From assembly GCF_002433005.1 (NCBI RefSeq), contig NZ_DJHF01000027.1:22946-39453 (forward strand): 16,508 nucleotides of DNA, given 5' to 3'. The position numbers and the translations under genes were made by a program. Below, piece by piece: positions 1 through 6,915 of this stretch (position 1 is its first letter; each line of letters opens with the position of its first letter). This DNA comes from Acetomicrobium sp. UBA5826 (GTDB lineage Bacteria; Synergistota; Synergistia; Synergistales; Acetomicrobiaceae). Below the pieces are notes generated by a model. That model saw nothing but the letters and a program-made list of their open reading frames with translations. It did no database searches and had not been told where the DNA came from.

Positions 1-22
1 GCTCAACTTCATGAAGTTGAGC
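1..22. repeat. 22-bp perfect palindrome, possible terminator hairpin
   Basis: Positions 1-10 (GCTCAACTTC) are the exact reverse complement of 13-22 (GAAGTTGAGC), and the central AT is self-complementary. It lies 25 bp past the stop codon of the minus-strand flavo-diiron protein gene, where a terminator for that gene would be expected. Its minus-strand T-tract, if any, lies outside the window. On the plus strand it is followed by GTATTTTAATG, a weak T-tract. It could be a bidirectional terminator or a protein-binding palindrome; the sequence does not decide. Confidence 0.45.
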
Positions 23-47
23 GTATTTTAATGATCCGACAAGTTTT

Positions 48-1253
48 TTATCCGGCGCATTCCTTGAGGCGCTCTGCCATAGCTTTGCCAAGCTCCTCGG
101 CCCTGACGTAATCTTCGTCCTTAGACGAGGATTGTATGACTATCTCGGGATCGAGCAGTTCCCATTTGCCCGAGTTTTTGGCAAAATCTTCAAGTTTCTT
201 CAAAATGCCGGGGCTCCAGGTGTAGTTTCCCATTATGCCGAGCAACCTGTTTCTCATTTTTTTATTTTCCAGATGAGCCATGAGATCCGCTATAGGAGGA
301 AAGGGCATGGTATTGTAGGTGCAAGAGGCAATGATAAGCCCCTTATATCTCCAGATGTCTCTAATAATGAAGGAAACGTGGTCCCTTGACGCGTCGTGAA
401 CTACGATGTGTTCGATGCCCTCTTTGGCCATGGCCCTGGCAGATGCCTGAGCCAGCTTTGCCGTATTCCCGTACATCGATCCATATACTACGACGGCACC
501 GCATTCCGTTTCGTGGCGACTCCACCTGTCGTAAAGGCTAATTATATGCTCGGGTTTGTTCCTGTGTATGGGACCGTGAGAAGGAGCAACGACTCTTATA
601 TCCGTTCCGCTCAACTTCGATATAGCGGCCTGAACCTGGTCGGAATAACGACCCACTATATTGGAAAAATATCTGAGTATCTCTCCCTCGTAATAAGACA
701 TATCGACTTCATCGTCGAAGATCCCTCCCTCGAGGCAACCGAACCCGCCGAAGGCATCGCAGGAAAACAACGCCTTAGCAGTCTTGTCGTAGGTCATCAT
801 GGTCTCCGGCCAATGTACCATGGGAGTCAAAAAGAATTTGAGCACGTGGCCGCCCAGGTCCAACTCTTCCCCGTCCTTTATCTGAATAACCCCCTCGGTG
901 ACGGCGTAGAAGTTCTCCAGCATCTTAACGGTCTGGGCGTTACAAATGATCTTCAAGTCGGGATACAGCTTCTTGAGGATTTTTATGGAACCCGAGTGAT
1001 CAGGCTCCATGTGGTTTACCACTAAATAGTCTATGGGCCTGTCTTCCCCGAGCAAGCGCCTTATCTTGCTCACTAAATCTGTGAGATAAAAGGCCTTGAC
1101 GGTATCTATGAGGGCAATTTTTTCTCCTATCACCAGGTAGGAGTTATAGGCAACTCCCCTTGGAAGGGGCCAAAGCGCTTCAAAAAGATCTGTCTCTTTA
1201 TCGTTTACTCCCACCCAGTAAATGCCCTTTGTGACTTCTATTGCGCCGTTCAT
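48..1253 (-). CDS. fprA: Flavo-diiron protein (A-type flavoprotein, FprA / rubredoxin:oxygen oxidoreductase family)
   Basis: Cytoplasmic flavoenzyme that reduces O2 to water and/or NO to N2O in anaerobes, normally fed by rubredoxin. The 401-aa length fits the core two-domain family. An N-terminal metallo-beta-lactamase-like domain (about 1-250) keeps every diiron ligand at its usual position: H81, E83, D85, H86 (in NHMEPDHSG), H147, D166 and H226. A C-terminal flavodoxin domain (about 250-401) carries the FMN phosphate loop SMYGNT at 259-264. I chose the ATG at 1253, not the in-frame ATG at 1271, because the longer start runs through an AAAGGGGG ribosome binding site ideally spaced for 1253. 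It lies 72 bp behind the HAD gene, so co-transcription is likely. No rubredoxin gene or fused rubredoxin domain is in the window. Whether O2 or NO is preferred cannot be read from these residues. Confidence 0.95.
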   Translation of the reverse strand: MNGAIEVTKGIYWVGVNDKETDLFEALWPLPRGVAYNSYLVIGEKIALIDTVKAFYLTDLVSKIRRLLGEDRPIDYLVVNHMEPDHSGSIKILKKLYPDLKIICNAQTVKMLENFYAVTEGVIQIKDGEELDLGGHVLKFFLTPMVHWPETMMTYDKTAKALFSCDAFGGFGCLEGGIFDDEVDMSYYEGEILRYFSNIVGRYSDQVQAAISKLSGTDIRVVAPSHGPIHRNKPEHIISLYDRWSRHETECGAVVVYGSMYGNTAKLAQASARAMAKEGIEHIVVHDASRDHVSFIIRDIWRYKGLIIASCTYNTMPFPPIADLMAHLENKKMRNRLLGIMGNYTWSPGILKKLEDFAKNSGKWELLDPEIVIQSSSKDEDYVRAEELGKAMAERLKECAG

Positions 1254-1285
1254 AGAAAATCCCCCTTTCATTGAGATTTACTCGG

Positions 1286-1303
1286 GCCTTGAACTTTCAA
1301 GGC
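1286..1303. repeat. Short hairpin between HAD and fprA genes
   Basis: GCCTTGAA and TTCAAGGC form an 8-bp stem around a 2-base spacer in the 72-bp gap between the two minus-strand genes. No T-tract follows on the minus strand, so it is not a normal intrinsic terminator. It may be an mRNA processing or stability hairpin, or a binding palindrome upstream of fprA. Confidence 0.3.
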
Positions 1304-1325
1304 GACCCTGTCTTTATCGTCCTCT

Positions 1326-1961
1326 TTAATCGAAGGACGTCCGCGAAAGCTCCGGCAAAAGAAGACATAAATCCCTTAAAAGCTCGGCTTTGTTTTTATA
1401 TAAAATGCCCACGATGCCCAATTTTTTTGCCAGAGTCACATTTTCTTCTTTATCATCTACAAAAATTATGCTTCCCGGGTCCTCGTGAAGCGTATTTAAC
1501 ACGTCTTGAAATATAGTACCATCATGTTTGCTTTTCCCCAAGCGATAACTGTTGAATACATAGTCGAAGATGTCATAAAAAGAGGCCTTCTCGTTAATTT
1601 CCTCAATCCAGTTGGTCTGGTCTGTCAGCAGGACCGTGGCGTAACCTAGGTCGTGCAACGTACGCATTAGCTTCAGCATCCAAGGCCTCAAAACGAACCT
1701 GCTTAAAACCTCATTTCTCAAGTCTTGAACCGATTCGTTCAAGTCGAACTTCCTTTTGAAGGACTCCCAAAAGGCTTCTTCAGTCGATTTGCCGCAGAGA
1801 TATCCCGAATCATAAAGTACGGATGTGGCTGTCTTTTCCACAAAAGAAGGATCAAGGCCGTGCTTTTCCGCAATAGCCTTCATGCCCTGAACAAATCCCT
1901 CTTCAGCTATTACGCCTCCAAAATCGAACATAACGACAGAATATTTTTTATTATTACGCAA
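1326..1961 (-). CDS. HAD-superfamily hydrolase (subfamily IA, YihX-like)
   Basis: Probable small-molecule phosphatase of the haloacid dehalogenase fold, 211 aa. Motif I is FDFGGVI with nucleophile D13. The usual second Asp (DxD) is replaced by Gly, as in the YihX and epoxide-hydrolase N-terminal branch. Motif II is LLTD (T113), motif III the Lys in the LGKSK stretch (K143 or K145), and motif IV FVDD (D169, D170). A helical cap of about 80 residues lies between motifs I and II, which fits subfamily I. The start is a TTG, supported by AAGAGGTG seven bases upstream; the only nearby ATG would leave two residues before the nucleophile. The gene is divergent from glutamate dehydrogenase and precedes fprA. 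The substrate cannot be assigned. Losing the general acid/base Asp might mean weaker phosphatase activity or a different reaction. Confidence 0.85.
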   Translation of the reverse strand: MRNNKKYSVVMFDFGGVIAEEGFVQGMKAIAEKHGLDPSFVEKTATSVLYDSGYLCGKSTEEAFWESFKRKFDLNESVQDLRNEVLSRFVLRPWMLKLMRTLHDLGYATVLLTDQTNWIEEINEKASFYDIFDYVFNSYRLGKSKHDGTIFQDVLNTLHEDPGSIIFVDDKEENVTLAKKLGIVGILYKNKAELLRDLCLLLPELSRTSFD

Positions 1962-1974
1962 ATTTGAACACCTC

Positions 1975-2002
1975 TTGGTTTTTGTATGATATAAGTTATA
2001 AT
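1975..2002 (+). promoter_or_regulatory. Probable sigma-A type promoter for glutamate dehydrogenase
   Basis: TTGGTT (1975-1980) and a perfect TATAAT (1997-2002) are separated by 16 bp on the plus strand. Transcription would start near 2009, leaving a leader of about 160 nt before the gdh ATG. The -35 element overlaps the upstream region of the divergent HAD gene, so the two genes share control DNA. Confidence 0.5.
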
Positions 2003-2022
2003 AGATTCGATATTATCGCATG

Positions 2023-2128
2023 CATAGATGGCATTTTTGGGATCTTCGAAGATGTGATAGTGAAAACATTACCATCTATGAAATCCAATGTAATAACAAT
2101 ACGGGATACAATGGGCATCGCGCCCATT
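2023..2128 (+). promoter_or_regulatory. Structured 5' leader of glutamate dehydrogenase mRNA
   Basis: CATAGATGG (2023-2031) pairs with CCATCTATG (2072-2080) to make a 9-bp closing stem. Inside it lie two small hairpins: the palindrome ATCTTCGAAGAT (2042-2053) and TAGTG-AAAA-CATTA. Together these could form a three-way junction. Further on, AATGGGC and GCCCATT form a 7-bp hairpin (2110-2128) upstream of the AGGAGGGG ribosome binding site. I do not recognise a known riboswitch consensus. It might be a regulatory leader, or the palindromes might be DNA operators. Confidence 0.35.
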
Positions 2129-2169
2129 AGTGTTCATATAATTACACAATACAATAGGAGGGGTCAATA

Positions 2170-3447
2170 ATGGCCGTAAAAAGGCGCACCTCGCAGGATG
2201 TTCTTCTCTCCACTGCCCTTGAGAACTTCTATAATGCAGCTGAAGAGATGGGACTGGAGGACGATTTGGTCGAAATACTGAGCCGTTCCGAGAGAAGGGT
2301 TTGCGTATCCATACCTGTGGAAATGGACGACGGATCCGTAAGGGTTTTCGACGGCTATCGGGTAGTCCATTCAAGCGCTCTGGGCCCGGCAAAGGGCGGC
2401 ATTCGCTTCCATCCCCAGGTCTCTATTGACGAGACGGAAGCTCTGGCCTTCATGATGACTTGGAAATGTTCCCTCGCGGGCATTCCCTACGGCGGAGGCA
2501 AAGGCGGAGTTTGCTGCGAGCCCCTTGAGCTTTCACTGAAGGAGAAGGAGAGGATTACCAGAACCTTCGCAGCCAGGATAGAGCCCTTCGTAGGCGCGTG
2601 GACGGACGTTCCCGCCCCGGACGTAAACACGGGAGCTCAGGAAATGGTATGGTTCATGGACACCATCAGCAAGATCAGAGGCCAGCTTGAACCGGCCGTA
2701 TTCACTGGAAAGCCCGTCCCCCTGTGGGGTTCCAAGGGCAGAAACGCTGCCACCGGACTTGGCGTGGCTACTTGCGCTCTCGAACTTCTCCGAGTCCTCG
2801 GAAAGGACCCCAAGGATACCACTGTAGCCGTACAGGGCTTCGGCAACGTAGGCAGCTTCACCGCCAAGTTCTTGCACGATGCCGGCGTCAAAGTCGTAGC
2901 CATCTGCGACATCACCGGAACCTATTACTGCAAAGACGGAATCGATGTAAACAAGGCCATGGAGCACACACAAAAGAATCCTAAGAGGTTGCTCGAGGGG
3001 TATACTCAACCGGGGCTCGAAAAAAGCGATCCAAACGACCTCCTCTATTTGGACGTAGACGTCTTGCTCCCCTGCGCCATGGAGGGAGCCATCAACAAAT
3101 CCAACGCCGACAAGGTCAAAGCGAAACACATCGTCGAAGGAGCCAACGGTCCCCTTACTCCGGAGGCAGACGAAATATTGAGGCCGAAAGGCATTTACAT
3201 TGTACCCGACTTCCTTGCCAACAGTGGCGGCGTCATAGGGTCCTACTTCGAATGGTGCCAGAACCTCGCGGGATTTTTCTGGAGCGAAGAGGAATACAAT
3301 CAGAGGCTGACTTCAATAATGAAGTCGAACTTCCAGAGGGTATGGGAATACTCCAAGGAAAAGAAGGTCGAGATGCGTCGAGCCGCCTTCATGGTCGCCA
3401 TAAAGCGCGTAGCCGATGCCGTTAAGATGAGAGGGGTATTTCTATAA
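2170..3447 (+). CDS. gdhA: Glutamate dehydrogenase (Glu/Leu/Phe/Val dehydrogenase family)
   Basis: Reversible NAD(P)-linked oxidative deamination of glutamate to 2-oxoglutarate and ammonia, linking amino-acid fermentation to central metabolism. At 425 aa it has the length of the small hexameric enzymes. The substrate domain has GPAKGGIRFHP (K75), TWKC (K99), the catalytic Lys in GGGKGG (K111) and the catalytic Asp in PAPDVNTG (D151). The Rossmann domain has GFGNVGS at 223-229, followed by the conserved EGANGPLTPEAD and NSGGVIGSYFEW stretches. The start ATG sits behind AGGAGGGG. Glutamate is the most likely substrate because family members of this type usually are GDHs; leucine or another branched substrate is less likely. 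Cofactor preference is open, though D247 after the second beta strand is compatible with NAD use. tenA follows after 127 bp. Confidence 0.93.
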   Translation: MAVKRRTSQDVLLSTALENFYNAAEEMGLEDDLVEILSRSERRVCVSIPVEMDDGSVRVFDGYRVVHSSALGPAKGGIRFHPQVSIDETEALAFMMTWKCSLAGIPYGGGKGGVCCEPLELSLKEKERITRTFAARIEPFVGAWTDVPAPDVNTGAQEMVWFMDTISKIRGQLEPAVFTGKPVPLWGSKGRNAATGLGVATCALELLRVLGKDPKDTTVAVQGFGNVGSFTAKFLHDAGVKVVAICDITGTYYCKDGIDVNKAMEHTQKNPKRLLEGYTQPGLEKSDPNDLLYLDVDVLLPCAMEGAINKSNADKVKAKHIVEGANGPLTPEADEILRPKGIYIVPDFLANSGGVIGSYFEWCQNLAGFFWSEEEYNQRLTSIMKSNFQRVWEYSKEKKVEMRRAAFMVAIKRVADAVKMRGVFL

Positions 3448-3483
3448 AAAGGAAGAGGCTAAAATTTAGCTTACGGTAGCAAT

Positions 3484-3540
3484 AAAACAGGCTTCGCTGT
3501 TTTCGGGCTTTCATTAAAGGCCTACGACGGCGGAGCCTGA
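3484..3540 (+). terminator. Structured RNA between gdh and tenA, possible terminator or attenuator
   Basis: Two alternative hairpins are visible in the 127-bp gap. The short one pairs AAAACAG (3484-3490) with CTGTTTT (3497-3503) and ends in a T-tract, like a weak terminator. The long one pairs 3488-3501 with 3526-3539 in an uninterrupted 14-bp stem that includes three G-U pairs. Those wobble pairs work only in the plus-strand RNA, which supports an RNA rather than a DNA role. The two are mutually exclusive because both use 3488-3501. It may end gdh transcription or modulate read-through into tenA. Confidence 0.4.
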
Positions 3541-3574
3541 AATTTTAACACATCTCAAAAAGAGGGGGACGACA

Positions 3575-4237
3575 ATGGGTAAAAGCCTTTCGGAGATTCT
3601 TTGGGAAGAAAACCGTGACATAGCCGCCTTATGCCTCAACCACCCCTTTGTGCAGGGTATTGCCTCGGGGAAATTGACGAGGGAGAAGTTCAACTGGTAC
3701 GTGGGGCAGGATTATTTCTATCTTCACGCCTTCGCAAAGGCTTTTTGCCTTGCCGCGGCTAAGGCGCCAGATACGCGGGGAATGGTCTCCTTTCATAAGT
3801 TGGCCGAGGGCGCTTTGAACGAAATGAAGCTTCATAAAGGATTTGAGAGTTCCCTTGGAGCCGAAGTGGAAAGCGTCGTTGCGAGCAAGCCAACGCGCAT
3901 GTATACCGATTTTTTGCTTTCAACGGCATGGGGATGTGACGTCGGCCTCATAGCAGCAGCGACCACTCCCTGCAACCGCCTCTACGCATGGATCGGGCAA
4001 AACCTGAAAGAATATGCGAAAAACGAGGAAAATCCCTTTATCGACTGGATAAGAACCTACTCCAGCGATTCCTTTGAGAGCCTGGCAAGGGAGACGGAGC
4101 GCCTAATAGACCTTTACGCCACAAACGTCTCCGAAGCAAGAAAGGCTTACCGATATGCAATGATATGCGAATATGACTTCTTCGACGCAGCGTGGAAATA
4201 TGAGGCGTCGAAGGGCGGCGGGGAAAGGCAGCTTTAA
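3575..4237 (+). CDS. tenA: TenA family aminopyrimidine aminohydrolase (thiaminase II)
   Basis: Cytoplasmic thiamin-salvage enzyme that hydrolyses aminomethyl-pyrimidine breakdown products to HMP and can cleave thiamin. At 220 aa it has the standard all-helical TenA length. Visible family features are HPFVQGIASG near the N-terminus, GQDYFYL (D46, Y49, pyrimidine contact), the nucleophile C133 in TTPCNRLYAWIG, and the catalytic Glu E199 in ICEYDFFDAAWKYE. The Cys places it in the TenA_C class. The start ATG follows GAGGGGGAC. No other thiamin gene is nearby and I see no TPP riboswitch core (CTGAGA) upstream, so it appears to be a stand-alone salvage gene. Its stop overlaps the stop of the convergent transporter gene by 4 bp. 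Confidence 0.9.
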   Translation: MGKSLSEILWEENRDIAALCLNHPFVQGIASGKLTREKFNWYVGQDYFYLHAFAKAFCLAAAKAPDTRGMVSFHKLAEGALNEMKLHKGFESSLGAEVESVVASKPTRMYTDFLLSTAWGCDVGLIAAATTPCNRLYAWIGQNLKEYAKNEENPFIDWIRTYSSDSFESLARETERLIDLYATNVSEARKAYRYAMICEYDFFDAAWKYEASKGGGERQL

Positions 4238-4938
4238 TCCGCCGCGTATTTTGCTTCGCCGCCAACCTTTCCCTGGCAAAACCATCTCTTTGCCAGGTAT
4301 ATACACCATGTATCGCTAAGGGCCACTATCCACTTTATTACGTAAGTGCTTAATATGATCGACAGGAGGACCTTTGCAGGATATACCCCGTAAAAGGCCA
4401 CGACGGCGAATATTGCCGTATCTATGGCCTGGGAGATCATCGTGCTAACGTTGTTTCTGAACCAAAGATATTTGTCGCCCGTCAATTTCTTCAACAAATG
4501 AAACAACCAGACGTCATGGTATTGCGCCAGGGCGTATGCGCAAAAGGAGGCACCTGCAACTTTTGGGGTCAAACCAAATATCCCCTTTAAGGCGTCATGG
4601 GCCAGATCGTTCGGGTTGGGAGCAAACAGAAGGGCCATTTGCATCACCACGACCATCATAAAGAGCGTGAAAAAGCCCAGATGAACGGCCAGAGTGGCCT
4701 CCCTCTTGCCGTAATTTTCGCTCAATATGTCGGTGGCCAAAAAAGAAGTCCCGTACAAAATATTCCCGAGCGTAGCCGTCATACCAAAAAGAGTGACGAG
4801 TTTCATGACCTGAATGTTGGCCAAAATGACCGACATCACCACCCAGGCATATAGCCCGTACTTCCCAAAGATCCTATAGGATATCAATATAAAGGATGTG
4901 CAAAAAATCAGCATTAAAAACCAGATTGCCTCATTCAT
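4234..4938 (-). CDS. yhhQ: YhhQ/COG1738 family queuosine-precursor transporter (VUT family)
   Basis: Inner-membrane protein, 234 aa, with about six hydrophobic segments. The family signature NILYGTSFLATDILSENYGK lies at 59-78, followed by another helix rich in Met and Phe. YhhQ of E. coli imports preQ0/preQ1 for queuosine in tRNA; that is the most likely role here. There is no preQ1 riboswitch or queuosine biosynthesis gene nearby to confirm it, and some VUT proteins may carry other small molecules. The start overlaps the end of the glycosylase gene by 8 bp (ATGAATGA), which implies translational coupling. The gene is the last of the sfsA-udg-yhhQ run and is convergent with tenA, with no room for a separate terminator. 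Confidence 0.85.
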   Translation of the reverse strand: MNEAIWFLMLIFCTSFILISYRIFGKYGLYAWVVMSVILANIQVMKLVTLFGMTATLGNILYGTSFLATDILSENYGKREATLAVHLGFFTLFMMVVVMQMALLFAPNPNDLAHDALKGIFGLTPKVAGASFCAYALAQYHDVWLFHLLKKLTGDKYLWFRNNVSTMISQAIDTAIFAVVAFYGVYPAKVLLSIILSTYVIKWIVALSDTWCIYLAKRWFCQGKVGGEAKYAAD

Positions 4939-5527
4939 CGGGCAAATCGCCTCCCCTTATCGTTTGATAAAATAACCCGAAGAGATCGAACATCTGCACC
5001 GTCTGACCCCACAGCGCCGATCTGTACACTAAAGATGCCGGATGAGGCAAGGGAAAAAGGACGTACTCCCCCACGTCTAAAGGTTTCCCAAACATCGAAG
5101 GGATCGAGGAATTTTTCTCCGGCCTCGGCAGGCCAAACAGGGCAAACAGGCCTTTTAAAGCCCACTTGCCCAGGGGGACTATAACTTTTGGCCTTACGCA
5201 TTCTATCTCTTCCTTCAAGTAGGGAAGGCAGGCATCGATCTGCCTCCACTTTGGCCTTCCGTACCTTGGCAAAGGGCATTTCAGCAAATTCGTCCTCCAG
5301 CATTCATAAAAATTCACTCCTGCCCTCCCGAGAAAATAACGCAGGAAAGCCCCTGTCACCCCCCAAAAGGGCCTCCCGTTCATCTCTTCCGCGTCAAAGG
5401 GAGCCTGCCCCAGCAAAAACACCCTTGCTCCCAAAGGACCCTCTCCAGGGATCGCCCTTTTTCGCTTTAAAGCCAAATCGCACCTCTCGCAATTCATTAT
5501 TTGAGACTCAAAAAGCTTCATATCCAT
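4931..5527 (-). CDS. Uracil-DNA glycosylase, family 4-like, with Fe-S cluster
   Basis: Predicted base-excision repair enzyme that removes uracil from DNA. At 198 aa it fits the thermophile-type family 4 glycosylases. Four candidate Fe-S cysteines are placed as in that family: C13 and C16 (CERC), C84 (LLKC) and C100 (DAC). Motif A reads LLGQAPFDAEEMNGRPFWG (39-57), where family 4 normally has GEAPG then PFVG, so Glu is Gln and the Gly is Phe. The C-terminal PHP motif is at 161-163. The overall pattern is clear but the active-site loop deviates, so specificity may differ from uracil. The alternative ATG at 5521 has better spacing from the weak GTGAG ribosome binding site. It lies 33 bp after the SfsA gene and overlaps yhhQ. 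Confidence 0.82.
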   Translation of the reverse strand: MDMKLFESQIMNCERCDLALKRKRAIPGEGPLGARVFLLGQAPFDAEEMNGRPFWGVTGAFLRYFLGRAGVNFYECWRTNLLKCPLPRYGRPKWRQIDACLPYLKEEIECVRPKVIVPLGKWALKGLFALFGLPRPEKNSSIPSMFGKPLDVGEYVLFPLPHPASLVYRSALWGQTVQMFDLFGLFYQTIRGGDLPDE

Positions 5528-5560
5528 ATCTCACGAATTGGGCTCAATACTTGCAAGCTT

Positions 5561-6781
5561 CTACTTGCACTCTTCCCATTGTCGAGTATTTATTTTATCC
5601 CAAAGCCTGTCAAAGCGAAAATACAACAATCTATCCATGAAATCCGACCTTTTCAACGGGTCGGAGGAAAAATAAAAGAGGTGGGAATCGCACCGACAGT
5701 CACTGCAACCGAAATTCGAAACGATGTCGTTGGCAATTTCTTTCATGGAGGCTGCCAAATCGCATTCGATATCATCGGCGGTCCTTATGGGTAGGTTTAA
5801 AACGCTCTCGGAAACTTCCCGTAAATAATCTACATGCCAATGAAGCGCCTTCCGTCTTCGTAAATGACGGTTTATACGAACAGTCAGGTTTTTCTTTCCC
5901 GAACCTGCATAGACGTAAAAACCTGGGCGCAGTTGTACCCTTCCCAAAGCGCCTATTTCTATTTCCCTGAAGCCGTCGACTTCAAAGATAGATAAGTAGG
6001 CGCCTCTATCAGCCATTTCTTCCTCTATTAAACCCCAGGGAACGGGCAACTTCGCCGGCAAATCGCCCATCTTCATTTCCTCACTCCAACGCACCCCCAG
6101 GGGCATAACGTCGACCGCATGGCGGTTTCCCGCCAGAGCCTCCGAAAAGGCCAAGTCGGTATGGTAATCGGGAAGGAAAAACTTCGGCCGTAAGGAATTA
6201 ACTAAAAATAAAAGCGCGACCTCATAGCCGTCCTTCGCAAGCAAGGCAAGCTCTTCTATGTGCCTTTTACCCCTTGCCGTAACGGCATCGGGGAAGGCGG
6301 CGACATAACTGCCAAAGAGTGTGCAGGACTTTACCTCGAGGAAGATCTTTCTCCCGCATCTTTCAAGAAGAAAGTCAATACGGCTTTTATTGACAGCCAC
6401 TTCCCTCTCCAAAATTTTCGCACCTGACAAATCCGGGACGAGATCGTGGCGTATCATCCAATCTACAACGTCGTTTACTACATGAGTGTGCAGCAACACC
6501 CAATCACCCCGGCGTTTTGCAGCCATAACCACAAAGGGCAGCTCTCCCTTCGAAGGAGCAAGAAGGAGCGAAACGCCGGGCAAAAGGATCTCCCAAAGCC
6601 TTCCGGGATTTGGGAGGTAAGCAAAGGTCGCAGCGCCTTCGATTTCCACCTGAACTACGAAACGATTCTTTCTCCTTAGAAAATGGCCCAAGATCAGAGG
6701 GCCATCAGAAATCTTATAGTTTAAAGCTTCGTGTTTCGTGCCCCTCACCTTCGTCCTTCGGTCAAATTGAAGTAAGTCCAT
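5561..6781 (-). CDS. sfsA: SfsA-type nuclease fused to a DUF123 (GIY-YIG-like) domain
   Basis: Two-domain fusion. Numbering runs from an in-frame TTG at 6805. The SfsA domain (about 35-245) has PNPGRL (65-70), SRIDFLLE (141-148), FLEVKSCTL (155-163) and FPDAVTARGKRHIEEL (171-186). The D144, E157 and K159 pattern is PD-(D/E)XK-like, matching SfsA's known nucleic-acid binding or nuclease activity. The C-terminal domain (about 265-410) matches DUF123/COG1833: GAY, YVYAGSG (297-303), R310, RHL, HWHVDYL (322-328), ECDLA (347-351) and CSDCRCDSHLFYF. SfsA proteins are usually about 230 aa, so the extra 150 residues are a true fusion. The start is uncertain: ATG 6781 (used here), TTG 6805 (no ribosome binding site) and GTG 6748 (behind GAAGGA). 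It leads an operon with a DNA glycosylase, which hints at a DNA repair role. Confidence 0.88.
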   Translation of the reverse strand: MDLLQFDRRTKVRGTKHEALNYKISDGPLILGHFLRRKNRFVVQVEIEGAATFAYLPNPGRLWEILLPGVSLLLAPSKGELPFVVMAAKRRGDWVLLHTHVVNDVVDWMIRHDLVPDLSGAKILEREVAVNKSRIDFLLERCGRKIFLEVKSCTLFGSYVAAFPDAVTARGKRHIEELALLAKDGYEVALLFLVNSLRPKFFLPDYHTDLAFSEALAGNRHAVDVMPLGVRWSEEMKMGDLPAKLPVPWGLIEEEMADRGAYLSIFEVDGFREIEIGALGRVQLRPGFYVYAGSGKKNLTVRINRHLRRRKALHWHVDYLREVSESVLNLPIRTADDIECDLAASMKEIANDIVSNFGCSDCRCDSHLFYFSSDPLKRSDFMDRLLYFRFDRLWDKINTRQWEECK

Positions 6782-6799
6782 TTTACCATCGTCCCAATA

Positions 6800-6813
6800 G
6801 ATCAATATTGATC
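6800..6813. promoter_or_regulatory. 14-bp perfect palindrome near the sfsA start, possible operator
   Basis: GATCAATATTGATC is fully self-complementary. It lies just downstream of the predicted sfsA transcription start (about 6827) and upstream of the preferred ATG. A repressor bound here would block the operon, but no regulator is encoded nearby and chance cannot be excluded. Confidence 0.3.
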
Positions 6814-6833
6814 AGTTATTTCTTACGCTTTAT

Positions 6834-6862
6834 GTTATAAAACTGACGCCCAAAATTAGCAA
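6834..6862 (-). promoter_or_regulatory. Probable promoter of the sfsA-udg-yhhQ operon
   Basis: On the minus strand TTGCTA (6862-6857) and TATAAC (6839-6834) are separated by exactly 17 bp. The predicted start near 6827 gives a leader of about 45 nt to the preferred ATG at 6781. Confidence 0.5.
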
Positions 6863-6915
6863 AAACTTTTTCCATATGCTACTGCGCAATCTCACCCAAT
6901 CGCCCGAGGCATGAC

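Noticed and set aside
396..1025. Long plus-strand open frame antisense to fprA
   Set aside because: It lies wholly inside a well-supported gene, lacks a ribosome binding site and shows no protein family features.
1254..1271. Six extra residues at the start of fprA
   Set aside because: That start codon is upstream of, and the extension runs through, the ribosome binding site for ATG 1253.
2533..3129. Long minus-strand open frame antisense to glutamate dehydrogenase
   Set aside because: It is a by-product of codon use in the gdh gene; the protein has no recognisable domain and no ribosome binding site.
3448..3574. TPP riboswitch upstream of tenA
   Set aside because: The conserved CTGAGA and the other TPP-binding core elements are absent; only generic hairpins are present.
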